DNA of 64,000 bases from Drosophila persimilis (lineage: Eukaryota; Arthropoda; Insecta; Diptera; Drosophilidae): the NCBI RefSeq assembly GCF_003286085.1, contig NW_020825308.1, forward strand, positions 62,001 through 126,000, in the 5' to 3' direction. Below the pieces are notes generated by a model that saw only the letters and a list, made by a program, of their open reading frames with translations, did no database searches and had not been told where the DNA came from. Positions 22,857-35,512 of this stretch are shown here, piece by piece. Each line of letters starts with the position of its first letter. Position 1 is the first letter of the stretch. A program made the translations under genes and the position numbers.

Positions 22857-25159
22857 TCATTCAACCTCAATTCTCATTGATATTGGTCTTGTAGATGCCG
22901 AGTGACAATTATTAAAGTTTTTAAAGCGTCCGAAGTCAGCTAAAAAGTTTCTAGAATTTTTAAAATCGATTATCGGATTATGTATATTGCAAATTCCAAG
23001 GAAGAGATTTACTGGAACAGGTCTACAACAGAATTTTGGTTTGGTGTAAAGTAAAAGGCCACTGTAGCACAGTGTAATTATTACGATTAAAATGATCCCA
23101 ACTGATATGCTGTTTGATTTCCAGAAGCTAAAATCATTTTTCACAAGGCCTTGGATTAGAAGCGTATTAGAAGCATAATGGATTAGCCTTCGAAAAAATG
23201 ATTTAGGTGGAACTGAAAGTGCATTGGCCGGCTCCTACTGACAAATACATTAGCCTGTACAAATCTAGGTAAGTATACATCCATGTACATACATAAATAT
23301 GTACATATGCTTGCATAATGATGTATGTATAAGCTGACAGGATCAAAACGAATACGAGATGTATACAGACATACACACGTACATACATATAATATATGAT
23401 TAATATTTAGCCAACATAAACACGGCCTTTGTAGTACGTTGAGATTATGACAATAATTGTATGCTCTAGAATTTTCAAAATCAATTTCATGTTCTACATA
23501 TATTCGCGTACGCCCTTATATAATATAAATACATACGAGCTCTCACATTGTTTGTTTGTTTTTTATCATTCGATTTGCGACTTAAATCTAGTATGTATTT
23601 AGTATTCATTTTATGCTATTTATCGTATATTAAACAACCCATGATTAGAGTAAAAGTCAAAAATGCAATTCTGGACAAGATTTTCTGGTGTATGCATTTC
23701 CCTCACTGTAACTCTGCTGTGTAGCGACCACCTACCTGTGTTTTCACCTTTCAGATGCCACTAGATCGTCATCGCCCGACCGGGTGGCCCACCGCCACCG
23801 CCATTCCGCAAACACACGCGTATACGTACAATAGAAAAAACACAACCATAGTTGAGGGCCTGGCACCGTGGCGAGTCCCGTTCGCGTGCTGCATTGCGGC
23901 TGGCTCCTCACCTGCATTGGGGAGAGGGAGAACCCAACCCAGTTAGCCCGGTGAAATAGGCTCCCACTCCCTCCAGAGCGCGACTTACCGTTAAGCACGT
24001 GTACTACAACCGTCTCCGTGATCTCGTTGCCCAGCATACAGGTGTAGTTCCCGGTATCTTGTCGATTCGCATTGGCAATGTATAGGCGACTCAGGGCCCG
24101 TCCAGGTAGCATATCCGTTTTCACACTGCGAAAACGATGAGAAGCGATGAGAAGGATCCGGGTAATGCTTATTTGGATATGTTTATATGTGTACGTAAAT
24201 TGAAATGAGCAGCTACAGTGTGTTACAGGTCTAAAACAGTTGAGACCAGGAAAGTCGAGTCCAATTGTTGACTCGAACGTAAGAGATAGTTTACAATATA
24301 ACCACTAGTACCTGATGCCACCCCGACTGGTGTCATAGTTGAGCAGACGGGGCCCGTGTCGCCAGGTGATGTAGGACGATGGATGTGGAATTTTGGAGAT
24401 GACACACTGCAGCTCGATGGTGCTGCCAGCCTTGTAGTACTTCTCCGGTGTGGCCGATCCTCTCTCGTCAAGAATTTCCACATGAGGAACTGCAAATGAG
24501 TTAGCTTGGTTGTAGAGAGCTATCAAGTATAACACTCGGAAGTTGCCTACCAATTATAGTTAGATATACGAGAAGTACCAGGGGAGGATGCGAGGAGACC
24601 TGACACTCGTACGGACCCTCATCGCGCTCATTGGCGAACTGGATGAGAAGCTTCCAGTCGTTAGGCTCCTCGAACTCGAGCGAGTAGCGCGAGTCGCCGC
24701 TATAGGTGTGCTGGCCGAAAGTTATCAGGGTGAGGTCATCGCCTCGACGCCGCATCCACGACACCGTCTTGCCCTGCAGGTCATTGACGCGGCAGTGCAG
24801 ATATACGTTCGAGGAGAGCTGGGTGCTTATATTAACCGTCGTATAGGGATCAGCAAAGAAGGGGAACGGCTCGTGCGTGGTCGTCTCGGTGACCTCCAGC
24901 TCCTCATCTTCCGGCGTGTCTGTGAACGGCGAGGAGAACTCCTGCCAGAAGTTCTTCGGGAACGTGTCGAAGGGATCCCCGGCTCTGGGACGCTTCACTA
25001 TATTTAATCACATACAGAATACAGAAAAAGGTAGAATTAATTAAGGCATCGTGCCATTAGACCGGGGCGCCACTTACATGTTGTCGAAGTAGATCCCGAT
25101 CCAATGTGATGTAGTGATGAGTATATAATTGCAAATATCCAAAATAATCTAGATCTCAT
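22857..25159 (-). CDS. dpr14: Dpr-family immunoglobulin cell-surface receptor
   Basis: A two-Ig-domain neuronal recognition protein of the Dpr family, whose members bind DIP proteins to match synaptic partners. Proposed exons: 25159-25078, 24997-24551, 24489-24312, 24125-23989 and 23149-22857, giving 378 residues. The start is ATG at 25157-25159 followed by a signal peptide (LFWIFAIIYSSL). Ig1 is visible from VYLHCRVNDLQGKTVSWMRR to DEGPYECQVSSHP, and Ig2 from IELQCVISKIPHPSSYITW to RQDTGNYTCMLGNE. The first four exons are firm. The last is my proposal: it keeps frame (G|GC), adds a hydrophobic segment GIILIVIITLCYSGLLLY and ends at a TGA. The paralogue call dpr14 rests on its place next to RpS6, bys and spidey, not on sequence alone. 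Confidence 0.8.
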
Positions 25160-27153
25160 CACTGCAAAGAGGTGCAATATGGCAATTCCACTCAAACTCC
25201 ACTCAGTGATGCTTCCTCCACTCACCGCACGATATGCACATTCGTATTCACTTGACTGTAACCGTTTCTATTTTGATCCAACTGCATCAGTAAGTGGCAG
25301 TCCGGACAGCCTCATCGTCTCTATGCGTCGGGACAGTCACGGCAGAGACAGGGAAAATTTATTTCCCACTTTTGACTCTGTTTCTTGGTCAATATCTATC
25401 GATTAAGCATTAAGTTAAGGCATAATGCAGCAGATGTTAGGTTTACGTCAGTGTTTGCTGTTTTGATGTGCATTTAAGTTTTTGAAAATTATTTTTTTTA
25501 CAAAAACAACGGCTAGTAAACGATTATTAACCTTCTCGCGTTGCGTGTGTATTTATTTTTTTGTAAATGCCTTTGGCTGTGGCTGCCTTAGATGACCAAT
25601 AAATTCGAATGTAGGTCAGGGCAGGCTCTGCGCATGGACAGCATCCGCAGCATTTCGCTCTCTCGGTACTCTCCTTCGATATTAACAGAACGCCACCTCC
25701 ATACACTATGGACATACATATGTACACATGTAGGGTATGTTAATATATACGATAAAGATCAATCTATGTATTTTAATACCATACGATCCTGCATATATGA
25801 GCCGTATTGGCCTATTCGTGTTTGTTTTTATTTATTAAAAATATAGCCAGGTTATTGATTCCGTTGGTATTCATTTAAAGCCAAGAAATCGTGGACTTCA
25901 GGATATATATATTCCGATCGTTCTTCTCCCTCCAATAATTGCTAGAGTTTCTCTGGAACTTGCTAGAATTCTCACTATAGTTTCTCTTTCTTTTGTAAAT
26001 TTAACCTTACATTCAAAAATAATTATTTAAGCATCAGTTCAAAACGCGATAGTTATCGATAGATATCCTCGCAATGAAATGGACATATTGTTTGGGTAAA
26101 AGTACGTCTTTTGGCAGTAAAATTCCGTTAAGAAAATCAATGCACTCATACCTGCAAGCTCCATGTTAAATAAACTACATTTTAGCGCCTTTACAAAAAA
26201 AAATAGTTTTAATGTTAATTTCATCGAACGTTTACACTTCCTGCGCATGTGCAGTTATGGGTGTGTATGTGAGCGAGCATTAAATAATTGAGAGAGCAGA
26301 GTATACAGTAGCTTTTCAAAATATTCCCACACCCCTTGCAGGGATTCAGTTCTATTTATTTATCAAGTTTGGTGATCATACGACAACTTATTGAGCGACA
26401 TCATATGTAGCAATAGAAAGAGTAAAAGCGGATAACATAAGTTCTCTAACGGTTAAATAATTTTTCGAACGACGAGGAAAGACTGCGAAAAGTCAAGTAC
26501 GCTCAAGGCGAACACTTTTTGGCTGCACTGTGTACACATAGTAGCCACATGTGCCGCCCTTATCTTTTCGGTGGTGGTGCGATATGGGAAAATCAGACGA
26601 AGGGAGGACGGAGAGCACGAGCCGGGAACACAGACAGAATGACATACATAGGTCGGGCAACGTTACGCACACACACACACATATCAGAACATCGATATGC
26701 TGACAGAGAAAGAACCGTTCATTCGTTTTCGTGCCGTTCACAATTTGCATTAAATCGCTTTTTCATTTCTTTTTCTGTTTTATGTTTATACTTTGGGTCA
26801 ACGTCAAAAGCAACAAAATGCTTTGAATATTAATCAGAAAAACTACGCCTGAAATTCAAAAAAATCACTTTACATTCTACTCGGTGAAGGCAGCAAATAG
26901 GGAGTACAGCGGCGCCGTACAGCGAACACACCATCGACGAGAGATAGAGGTATGGTATGCACATACATTGTACATATGCATGTATGCATGTACATATGTA
27001 TGCAGGTTCTATAAGCAGAGTTTGCGGCGGCAGCGTAAACATTTTAACGTTGCAGTTCGACGACAGAAATCAGAAACCAGCCGCCAGCAGAGACTAGGAG
27101 TCGAGTTTTTGGCAGTGTCCTAGGAAAATTCAAATAAAGAAACAAATACGGAA
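25160..27153. other. Divergent spacer, dpr14 / spidey
   Basis: These 2 kb lie between the dpr14 and spidey start codons. A TATCGATT word occurs at about 25398 near dpr14. A perfect DRE (TATCGATA) is at 26054-26061, and a short CA repeat at about 26669-26682. The last 300 bp are the probable spidey leader. No convincing coding sequence is seen. Confidence 0.5.
26054..26061. promoter_or_regulatory. DRE (TATCGATA)
   Basis: A perfect DREF palindrome within GATAGTTATCGATAGATATC. It lies about 1.1 kb upstream of the spidey ATG and 0.9 kb upstream of dpr14, so which gene it serves is unclear. Confidence 0.5.
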
Positions 27154-29293
27154 ATGGATGAAAATTCGCATGCACTGAGTGTGCTTGGTGGCTTGGCCAT
27201 CGGCATTGTCGGCTTTCAGTTCTTCCGCACGGTCTTGCCCTGGATATACGCCAACGTGGTGGGGCCGAAGGTCTTCGGAGCCACGGTAAAACTAGCCGAA
27301 ATGGGCGAATGGGCAGGTGAGTAAAAACTTTGGCGTTCGATAAGGAGGCGTTTGACGATTGCTGATAAGGAAGAGAATCCGAGCTAATATCCATTAATTG
27401 CAGTTGTTACCGGGTCAACCGATGGAATTGGCAAAGCCTATGCCAAGGAGGTATGTAAACGACCATGGATTGTGCAACCCACTGGCTCTAATCAAAGTCC
27501 ATCAAACTATGACTTGACTATTGGGAAGCGCGCAAAAAATTTAGTCATAGAATTGCCATTAAGCGGGAATGACTTGGACATTGCTTGCGAAATGCAAGTG
27601 GCCGAGTGGCCGAGGGGCCGAGTGAATCTACACTTTGGAATTGATCTTCAGTCTCAACAGCCACTCAGCCCTTCCGTTCAGAGTTCCCTAATTGTGGTGA
27701 CTGAACATTTTCTGCCCTCCTCTCTCAACACAGTAACATTAGTATATTATGTTCAAGTGCGGTCGGAGCGCTTTTTTGGAAACGGGGCGGATCCCGGCTG
27801 TATTTATTACCCACTTTAAACAATCGACAAGAAGATTACACAGCGGCTGACGTGCACGTGTCTCCCTAAGGGCAATAGCTGGTCAAAGCTTTCTTCACAT
27901 TTACATACAGTTCGGAACAAGCCGAAGAAAATGGTTCAATGTGCGCTTCAAATTTCTGCGTACTCTATAAAGGGAGCAAGAACAATAGGAACAATGCCTA
28001 AGGGCAATAGCTGGTCAAAGCTTTCTTCACATTTACATACAGTTCGGAACAAGCCGAAGAAAATGGTTCAATGTGCGCTTCAAATTTCTGCGTACTCTAT
28101 AAAGGGAGCACGAACAATAGTTGTTCCTTCTCATATCCCATATCCCCCCAATTTCTTGGCGGATGGGATGGTCTGCAGATAGAGTTGTTTCATTTCAGCA
28201 ATGGTCATTTTTTCTTCCTCGCTATATTTTTCGTTCATCATTTGGGACTTTTGTGCGGCGATGCATCTGGACCTAGCCGATTGAGATCGGGGATTGCGCA
28301 CGGCTTCCATGACGACAAGAGATTTTGTTTCACTAACTATTTCACTTTCAAAGAAACTTAAAACGCTTATAGAATATTTAATAAAAAATTTATATTTTGT
28401 AATTTTCAGCTGGCTCGGAAAGGTCTGAAGCTGGTACTGATTAGTCGATCGTTGAATAAACTGAACGACGTTTCCAAGGAAATAGGTACCCGCAGCTTAA
28501 GACTTCCTTTACACTGGATATCTAATCTCTGGTCGTGGCATACTTTCAGGCGATGAATTTGGCGTGGAGGTGCGCGTCATCGATGTCGATTTCACAGGCG
28601 GCACTGAGATCTATGAGAAGATACGCGAGAAAACCACTGGCCTAGACGTCGGTGTGCTGGTGAACAACGTAGGAATCAGCTACAGCCATCCCGAATACTT
28701 TCTAGACTGCTACAATGCGGATCCGGCGTTTTTGAACAACATTGTGGCAGCCAATGTACACTCGGTTACCCACATGATCGCTTTGTTCTTACCGGTCATG
28801 ATAGCCAAGCGCAAGGGAGTTATCATCAATTTGTCGTCCACTGCCGGCGTCATTCCCAATCCCCTGCTGAGCGTGTACAGTGCTACCAAAGTGAGTGCGC
28901 GGTGACGAAGAATACTTAGAGTTGAACCTTACCTACTATCTCTGGTTTCATCCTTAGGCTTTTGTCAACAAGTTTAGCGATGACCTTCAGACGGAGTACA
29001 AGGATCACGGCATTCTCATCCAGAGCGTGCAGCCGGGCTTTGTGGCCACCAACATGTCCAAAATCCGCAAGGCCAGCGTGTTTGCGCCGTCCCCCGAAAC
29101 TTATGTGAAGTCTGCCCTCTCTACACTCGGTATTGCCAGCCAGACCGCTGGATATCTGCCCCATGCCCTGCTCCAGCTGGTTATCCACTTTACAGAGGCT
29201 GTGTTCGGTGATCAGTTCGCCCGCAGTTTGGTTCTCAAGAACATTTTGGGCACTCGTAAGCGTGCACTTCGTCGCCTCGCCAAGGACCAGTAG
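27154..29293 (+). CDS. spidey: Very-long-chain 3-ketoacyl-CoA reductase / 17-beta-HSD12-like
   Basis: A short-chain dehydrogenase of 320 residues in five exons: 27154-27316, 27404-27450, 28410-28485, 28550-28890 and 28958-29293. An N-terminal hydrophobic stretch (ALSVLGGLAIGIVGFQFF) anchors it in the ER. The NADPH-binding motif TGSTDGIG sits at 57-64, the NNVG motif near 148, and the catalytic Ser with YSATK at 205-209. This family reduces 3-ketoacyl-CoA in fatty-acid elongation and can act on steroids. The fly gene is linked to hydrocarbon production and ecdysone inactivation. The C-terminus RRLAKDQ is not a standard KKXX signal. Intron 2 (27451-28409) is unusually long and carries a recent tandem duplication. 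A poly(A) signal AATAAA is at 29551-29556. Confidence 0.93.
27865..28120. repeat. Near-identical 132-bp tandem duplication in spidey intron 2
   Basis: The segment starting CCTAAGGGCAATAGC at 27865 is repeated from 27997 with a period of 132 bp. Over the shared length I see one difference (GGGAGCAAG versus GGGAGCACG). Each unit has a short inverted repeat, TTCGG-AACAAG-CCGAA. Since 132 is 44 codons, one forward frame stays open through both units, but it is intronic and resembles no protein. The near-identity implies a recent event. Confidence 0.85.
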
Positions 29294-30540
29294 ATCCTAT
29301 GTCGCTCTTGCCTGCAGTGCGGGCACCCAATGATAAAAGGATGCATTTAAGCGAAGTCCAGTAACGAATCTATGGGATTGAGGTGGTCGGTAGCCATAGC
29401 GAACGAAATTTGACTACATAATATTTCATCACGTGTCATACATAAAATTTTTTTGCATACAACATGAATTTTAAATACCAAAAATGTTCCCAAATTCAAC
29501 CAAGTTTAACTAGTTTTTGCAGTTAAATACGATTGCTAATTATAAAACGCAATAAATAAATAATAAGTACTGTACAAATTGAACTCGAAGGGTATAAGAA
29601 CATACGGGTGGGGTGCCGAGAGATCGATATCCTTAACGGCCGCCATCCAAGCGCTCGATAGTGGCATCGATAGTTTTCTAATAAATCGCTAAATGGAAGT
29701 GCTGCCCTGCGCTGTGGTAGAACCGTGACCCATACGATATATAATTATCAGAATCATAACATAAAATATATTTGCTTGTGAGTGAATGAAGTGCGTCTCC
29801 GGCATAAAACGCATTTGTCAGCGTTATCAAATTGCAGTCTCCACAGAATTTTGTTAATCTCTACAGCAGCAGCAGTGCGCAAAATCAAACAACAACAAGA
29901 GAGATGTCCGCGAATGTAATCAAAGTCTCTTGTTTTGATTTCTTGAAGCGTCAATTGGCACTATGATAAAGGGAGGTCGGCAAACGCAGTCGTTATCACA
30001 TCCGTATGCCAGTAATCAGTAATCAACTTGTTGCGGGACGCGCTACTACCTGGTATTGATTTAATATAGTTTCCGAACATTGATACGATACTGAAAATCT
30101 GGCATATTCCTCGGTGCTCTGCCCCGCTCTCTGTTAGCTTTGGTGGTGGTGGTTGCGGAAGTGGGAATTGAAATTGAAGAAATTGTTGGAAACTATTTTT
30201 AATAGTGTGGCGACGGCCACTAGTCCACGCAACGGTCAAAGCCACAACAAGAGCTAAAGCCTTGGACGAGTGTGGAACGCGACCTGAGAGAGAACGCTAC
30301 CATACGATACGAGACGAAAGCAGAGAGAGAGCTGTTTCAAAAATGTTAAGAACTCATCAACTATTCAGATCCGAAAAAGGGCGAGCAACAACTACAAAAC
30401 AGTAGAGCACAGCGGATAACGAAAGGGGCAGTGGCAGTGGCAGTGGCAGTGACAGTGACAGCGACGGCCAAAGCGGGAACGGCCAGTTGTGGTCCGACAA
30501 CGCACTGAACACCAAGCGCCAGCGGCCCACATCAACAACA
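29294..30540. other. Spacer between spidey and snz
   Basis: Contains the spidey 3' UTR, then probable snz promoter and leader. Half-DRE words occur around 29622-29672 (GATCGATATC, CATCGATAG). The part from 30423 to 30475 has repeated GGCAGT and GACAGT words, close to the proposed snz ATG. No other gene is seen. Confidence 0.5.
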
Positions 30541-32336
30541 ATGCCGAGCACGCACGACTTCCAGCGTCGCCGCCTGCCACTGTTCCCCATCGAGCCTGAG
30601 CCGCCAGCAACGCCCACACAGCGGCTCACGCTCGTGGCAACCCGGTGAGTGTGGGTTAGTGGTGCGGTGAGGGGCAGGGTGAATGGGTTCGTGCATCCTT
30701 GGCGTGTACGTGTCCCATATTACCTGGACTTTGGTTTTTTCCTGTTCCTCGATACATCTGAATGGGTGGCATGTCGATATGTGGGCGGCTGTCATGTTTA
30801 TTAATAGTTTAATAATAGATATATTGATGTGATTCTGATTCCTTTCGCCGCAGCCTGCTACGTGCATTGCAATTAAACTGGAGGATTATTGTTTCCGGCA
30901 TCACGCTGACGCTCTTGGCCGTCATCTGGTATTATCCCACGTTCTTCTTGTTCTTTGCCTTCGTCGTCTACTCCCTCGTTTTGGTCTTTTTGGGTAAGGT
31001 CACAGTGACAATGGACGCCATGAACGGTACCATTTGGCATCCCATCCCACCTATTCAAGGCAGATGGATGACTCATTGCTCATCGGTTATCGGCTGGCGA
31101 CCATTTTTAATGGTTTTTCCGCACCCCACCCCACCCCACCCAAGACAAAGCGTTAATTAAAAGACCAAATATCTAATGACGATCCGATTGACTTATCTTT
31201 TTCCTAGCTGTTGCCGGCACCGTCTACGTACATTATATATTTACCACCAACGAGCCGTCCAGGCCCAGTCGATTGCCCTCCAAACTTCTCTACAATGCCA
31301 CAAAGTAAGTGCGGACTTTAACCTTAACCTCGGGCCCCCTTCTGATCCGATTCGATCTGATCCTTATCCGTTCCGTTTTTCATTCCCGCTTCTTGATCCT
31401 TGCAGAAGCACCATTTTCGATCTGCCAAAGCCCATCAAGAATCCATCGAACTTACCTCTGATCTTTGGAAAAACAGTCGATCTGCAGCTACAGCAGATAA
31501 TTGAATATGTCCTGCGCGACTTTATGCTGCCCTGGCTGGGGTAAGTAGCCTCCAGAGTGGCCTTCCCTCCCCCATCCTCTAATGAACTCCAATGCACTAT
31601 TAGCTATGTGGTCACGAATCCGAAGCTTATCAACGACGTGGTGCGAGAGGATCTGTGGAATGCCATACAGAAGATCCATGAGCGCGCCAGCAAAATGGAT
31701 CCGGCAAAGATCATAGCCGTGGATATGGTGAATCGCGTCACCGTTCACCTGGAAAAGATACGCATTGCCGAGGCCCGAGCGTGAGTTACCATCGATTATC
31801 ATGGGATCGTTTCACTCAACACTCTTTTCGCACAGGGCCGAGACGAACACGGCGCCAGTCTTCAGCAAAAACTCTTACCTGTCCGATGAGGTGAAGGAAA
31901 TGGAGTTTCTGCGCAAGCTGTGTGAGATCATGGTGATCTTGCTGTTGCCACGCGGCTACTCCCTCCCTCCGCTCAAGATGCTACTTAGCGAAATCTTATC
32001 CTACAAGAGTAAGTTCTTCACCAGAAGAACGTTCAAATATTCCTTTTTAGAGTTGTGGTAACATCCAGAAGGAAGCGTTTCCGACCCCATAAAACATAGA
32101 TATTCTTCATAAGAATCAATAGCCGAGTCGATTGAGCCATGTCTGTCTGCCCGCCTGTCCCTCTGGATTAGCGCCTAGATCTCAGAGAGTATAAGAGCTA
32201 GAGCAACCAAATTTCGTATCCTGACTACTATGATATCACAACACAAAGGACGAAAATCATAGAAAATGACCATAGCTACCAGATCTCCGAATCTCAACCA
32301 GATCGGATAATTATTGTACCCCTTCCACGAGCTCGT

Positions 32337-32379
<43 letters not shown>

Positions 32380-35300
32380 CTCTCTCTCTCTTTCGTGCAT
32401 TGTGCACACCGTGTCGAAGGGAAGCGAGATATAACGACTGTTGTTGGTTTGAGAAATAAGATGTGGATGGGATAAACGAGAAACGAAGAATGGACATTGG
32501 CACATAACTAGGCAGAGGAGAAGCATTCGGCTTACGAATAATTACTAATAGAATATATTGTACATACATATATACTGTCCGAGAGCCTGGTGTAAAAGAA
32601 AAGTTACCACACTTGCCGTTTCTTATAGTTTTATACCTTCTCTGGATTTTAGTCTTCTTTCCCATGATCAACATGCTCACCGCACCCGACTACATAAACC
32701 AGAAGGTGGTGCAGAACATCGAAACGCGGCTGGCGGCGGCGGCGATGAACAAGCGGAGCTATGAGTATGCGGCCAGCTTTGAGGACTTCCTGAAGATCAT
32801 CAACAGCTCGGGAAACCTGGAGGAGCTCTCTCTCATCCGCAAGAGCATCGTGAACGACCTGATGCATGCCACAACCATGCAGAACTTACAACGTGCCAAA
32901 GGCCTCGATCCGGACCATGAGGACCATTCCCTATCCAAGTCCGAGCTGACGGCGGCCGTGCGGCTTAAGCGATATGTCCGCCAGCTGACCATGGCCAAGG
33001 CCGAGTGCGAGAAGAATTTGGCGAAATTCGGCTGGAACGGCAACTACTCTAGCGACATTGTAAGTGGCCCAGGATAACTGAATTTACATATTTCTTATGT
33101 CTCATGTCTTGTCAAGGATCTGACGCTAGAGGAAATATTGAACACGGCCGTCGGCCGACGGTACTTCACCCTGTTCCTGGAGCCGCTGAAGGCTAGTGCC
33201 CTGGTGGGATTCTACCTCGCCGTGGAGGAGATCAAGCACGCACACAAGAGTGCCACCCATCAACTGGGCACAGAGATCTTCTACACGTACATCCGTGTAC
33301 CGAAGCCGGAGATCCAGATCGACAAGCACGAGCGCAAGCTGATAGAGACCTTTCTGTTGGGGGATGCCGATCCCGACATCTTCTATGACATCCAGCGCAA
33401 CATCCTGCGCACCCTCGAGGAAAAGTACTATCCACCATTTGTGCTCAGCGGTCAGTACCGACAGCTGAAGGAGGCGCTGGACTCGAACGAATTTACCGAT
33501 CCCACCTTGATGCTGTGCCCCGCCATCGGGGATGTATCCGAGACACAGGACGAGCACCCCAGAGCCGCAGATGGTCTCAATGGCAGGGCCATTGATGTGG
33601 CCGCCCACACGTCGTATGCACGGCGGAAGCTGGAACAGATACAGGAGCGCATTGACAAGAAAAATCAGGCCCTGGACGCCCTTAAGTATTCGGTCAAGCC
33701 GGAGTCCAAGGTCTTATCCATACTCGAGAAGGAAATGGAGTGGCTGAAAAGCGAGAAGCGTCAAACGGAGGCACATCTCCGGCGAACAGACGCTTGGACC
33801 GAGCACCTGGGCAAGTGGAAGGCCACCATACAGAGTGTGGAAGTGAGTGGACTGTGGACTCTGACTGATAGTCTCAAATCATAATCCTTCTCGTCCTCGC
33901 CACAGGTCTCCGATGAAAAAGAGTCGCTGCAGTTTATGATACTTGTCCATGTGGACGAGGACATCAACGCTCCCCCGCAGGCGTTGCCAAAGAATGGGGA
34001 CAGCAGCAACGCCAAGCCGGCCAAACGGCCCTCGGGAATCTCCAGCGGCTGGGTAGTCATGCGATCCCTCAACCAAGTCCATGTAGGCGGGGGGCCCCGC
34101 CCCGAAGTGATTGTCATTTACACTAGTGGCTGACTCTTTCCACATCTCTTCCCCTACAGGAGCTGCAACGAAAACTTCGACACGTTAGCTCGAATCTAAA
34201 GACGCTCGACTTACCCACCAACTTCAAGTTCTTCTTCCTGAAGACGGACCGGCATGGCCAGGAAAAGGCCAAGGGACAAATCCAAAAGTTTCTTAACGTG
34301 AGATTGATATATTCTTTGATCTACTACTGGAAAAGTCATAATCGCATATTTCTTGAAACAGTTCATACTCGAGGACGATCACCTAAATGGCAGCGAGGCT
34401 ATCTACACGTTCCTCAGTCCCAGCTCAGACCACCTGAAACAGTCGCTGCCCTCGCCCAAAAAGTCAAAGTTCTCGCTATCCACGCTGTTTAAGAGCGACG
34501 CTGCAAAGGCTCACGACTCCAGCAAAGCGACAGATCCCTTCTGGGGCCTGCAACGCGACGACGAGGACATCTCGACGTACCTGGACGGAGAGTCCGGCAT
34601 CGATGCCAGTCGACTGATGGCTGACATAGACAGCAAGGACTCTATAGCAGAGCCCCTCTATGCTCTTATGGGCGAGATATTCGACATGGGCGGCGTCTTC
34701 AAATGGCTGCGCAAGAGCATCATCTCCTTCGTGCAGATTACGTACGGCCGGACGATTAATCGACAGATCCGCGAATCGGTCACGTATCTCTTTGAGGAGT
34801 CCATGCTGCACAACTACTTCTCTGTCATACTGAAATCTTTTTGGCCAGGCGGTGTACTGGCCTCTGCCTACCCTTCGCGCTCCGACGACATGCGCGAGAT
34901 GACCAGCACAGCGGCCAAGGCTCTGCTCACCGATCACATACCCGAGGTACTCTGCAATCTGGTGGGGGCCCAGGCGGCCAAGCGAGGCGTCCTCAAGGTC
35001 TTCGAGGCCCTCCAGAACCCCGCTTACAACAAGCAGCTCTTCTATGTAAGTGATTTAATGCATTGTCGGAATTGTGGGTCACCAGTAACCTGCCGTTCTT
35101 TCAGGAACTACTGGAGATACTCATGATTGAGTTCTTCCCCGAAATACGACAGCTTCGAGTGAACAATACCTCCACCAATGGCACCAAGTTGAACACAGCT
35201 ACCGCGGGGGCTGCAGCTGCCTCGGCTGCAGCAGCTCTGGCAGCCGCCACGGCAGCCGCCACCCTGCCCCTGAACCATGGCAGTGCCAGTGGCAGTGGCA

Positions 35301-35512
35301 GTGGCGGCGGACTGACCACCGCCTCTCAAAACCATCACCAGCAAGTGTCATCGTCATCATCGATGTCGTTGTCCACGTCGTCTGCCTCGAGCAGCACAGG
35401 AGGTTCGCACTCACATCTGCAGTCCCATTATCACCACGGATCCCATCATCATCAGCCTCACCAGTCTCACCAGCAGCAGGGGCATTCGGCACACTCAGGC
35501 AGCTCCAAGTAG
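30541..35512 (+). CDS. snz: Sorting nexin snazarus (SNX25/SNX13 type)
   Basis: Encodes a 1121-residue membrane-anchored sorting nexin in 12 exons: 30541-30644, 30854-30993, 31208-31304, 31406-31540, 31604-31780, 31836-32008, 32653-33059, 33117-33842, 33906-34082, 34160-34297, 34362-35045 and 35105-35512, all in frame. Order of parts: N-terminal membrane hairpin (IIVSGITLTLLAVIWYYP onward, about 45-82), PXA domain (about 120-330), RGS domain (about 412-545, YFTLFLEPLKASALVGFYLAVEE), coiled region, PX domain (about 630-770) and Nexin-C domain (about 830-1010). The low-complexity tail is rich in Ala, Ser, Gly and His. Fly Snz bridges ER and plasma membrane at lipid-droplet contact sites in fat body and influences lifespan. 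The tail and the exact ATG are least certain. Confidence 0.92.
32040..32340. mobile_element. Helitron-like fragment in snz intron 6
   Basis: Contains CAGAAGGAAGCGTTTCCGAC, ATAGCCGAGTCGATTGAGCC, ATGTCTGTCTGCCCGCCTGT and CCAGATCGGATAATTATTG in the order expected of INE-1/DINE-1 repeats. It lies in the sense strand of intron 6 (32009-32652) and runs directly into the CT tract listed next. Confidence 0.7.
32337..32392. repeat. Interrupted (CT)n/(GA)n tract, ~56 bp
   Basis: A run of TC dinucleotides broken twice by TATC. On the other strand this reads GAGAGAGATAGAGAGAGAGATAG and so on. It lies in intron 6 of snz at the edge of a Helitron-like fragment. See findings for its likeness to MSL recognition elements. 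Confidence 0.9.

Noticed and set aside
23744-23988. Read-through of the dpr14 Ig2 exon as its C-terminus
   Set aside because: A strong donor (AACG|GTAAGT) ends the exon at 23989, and the following residues lack Dpr character.
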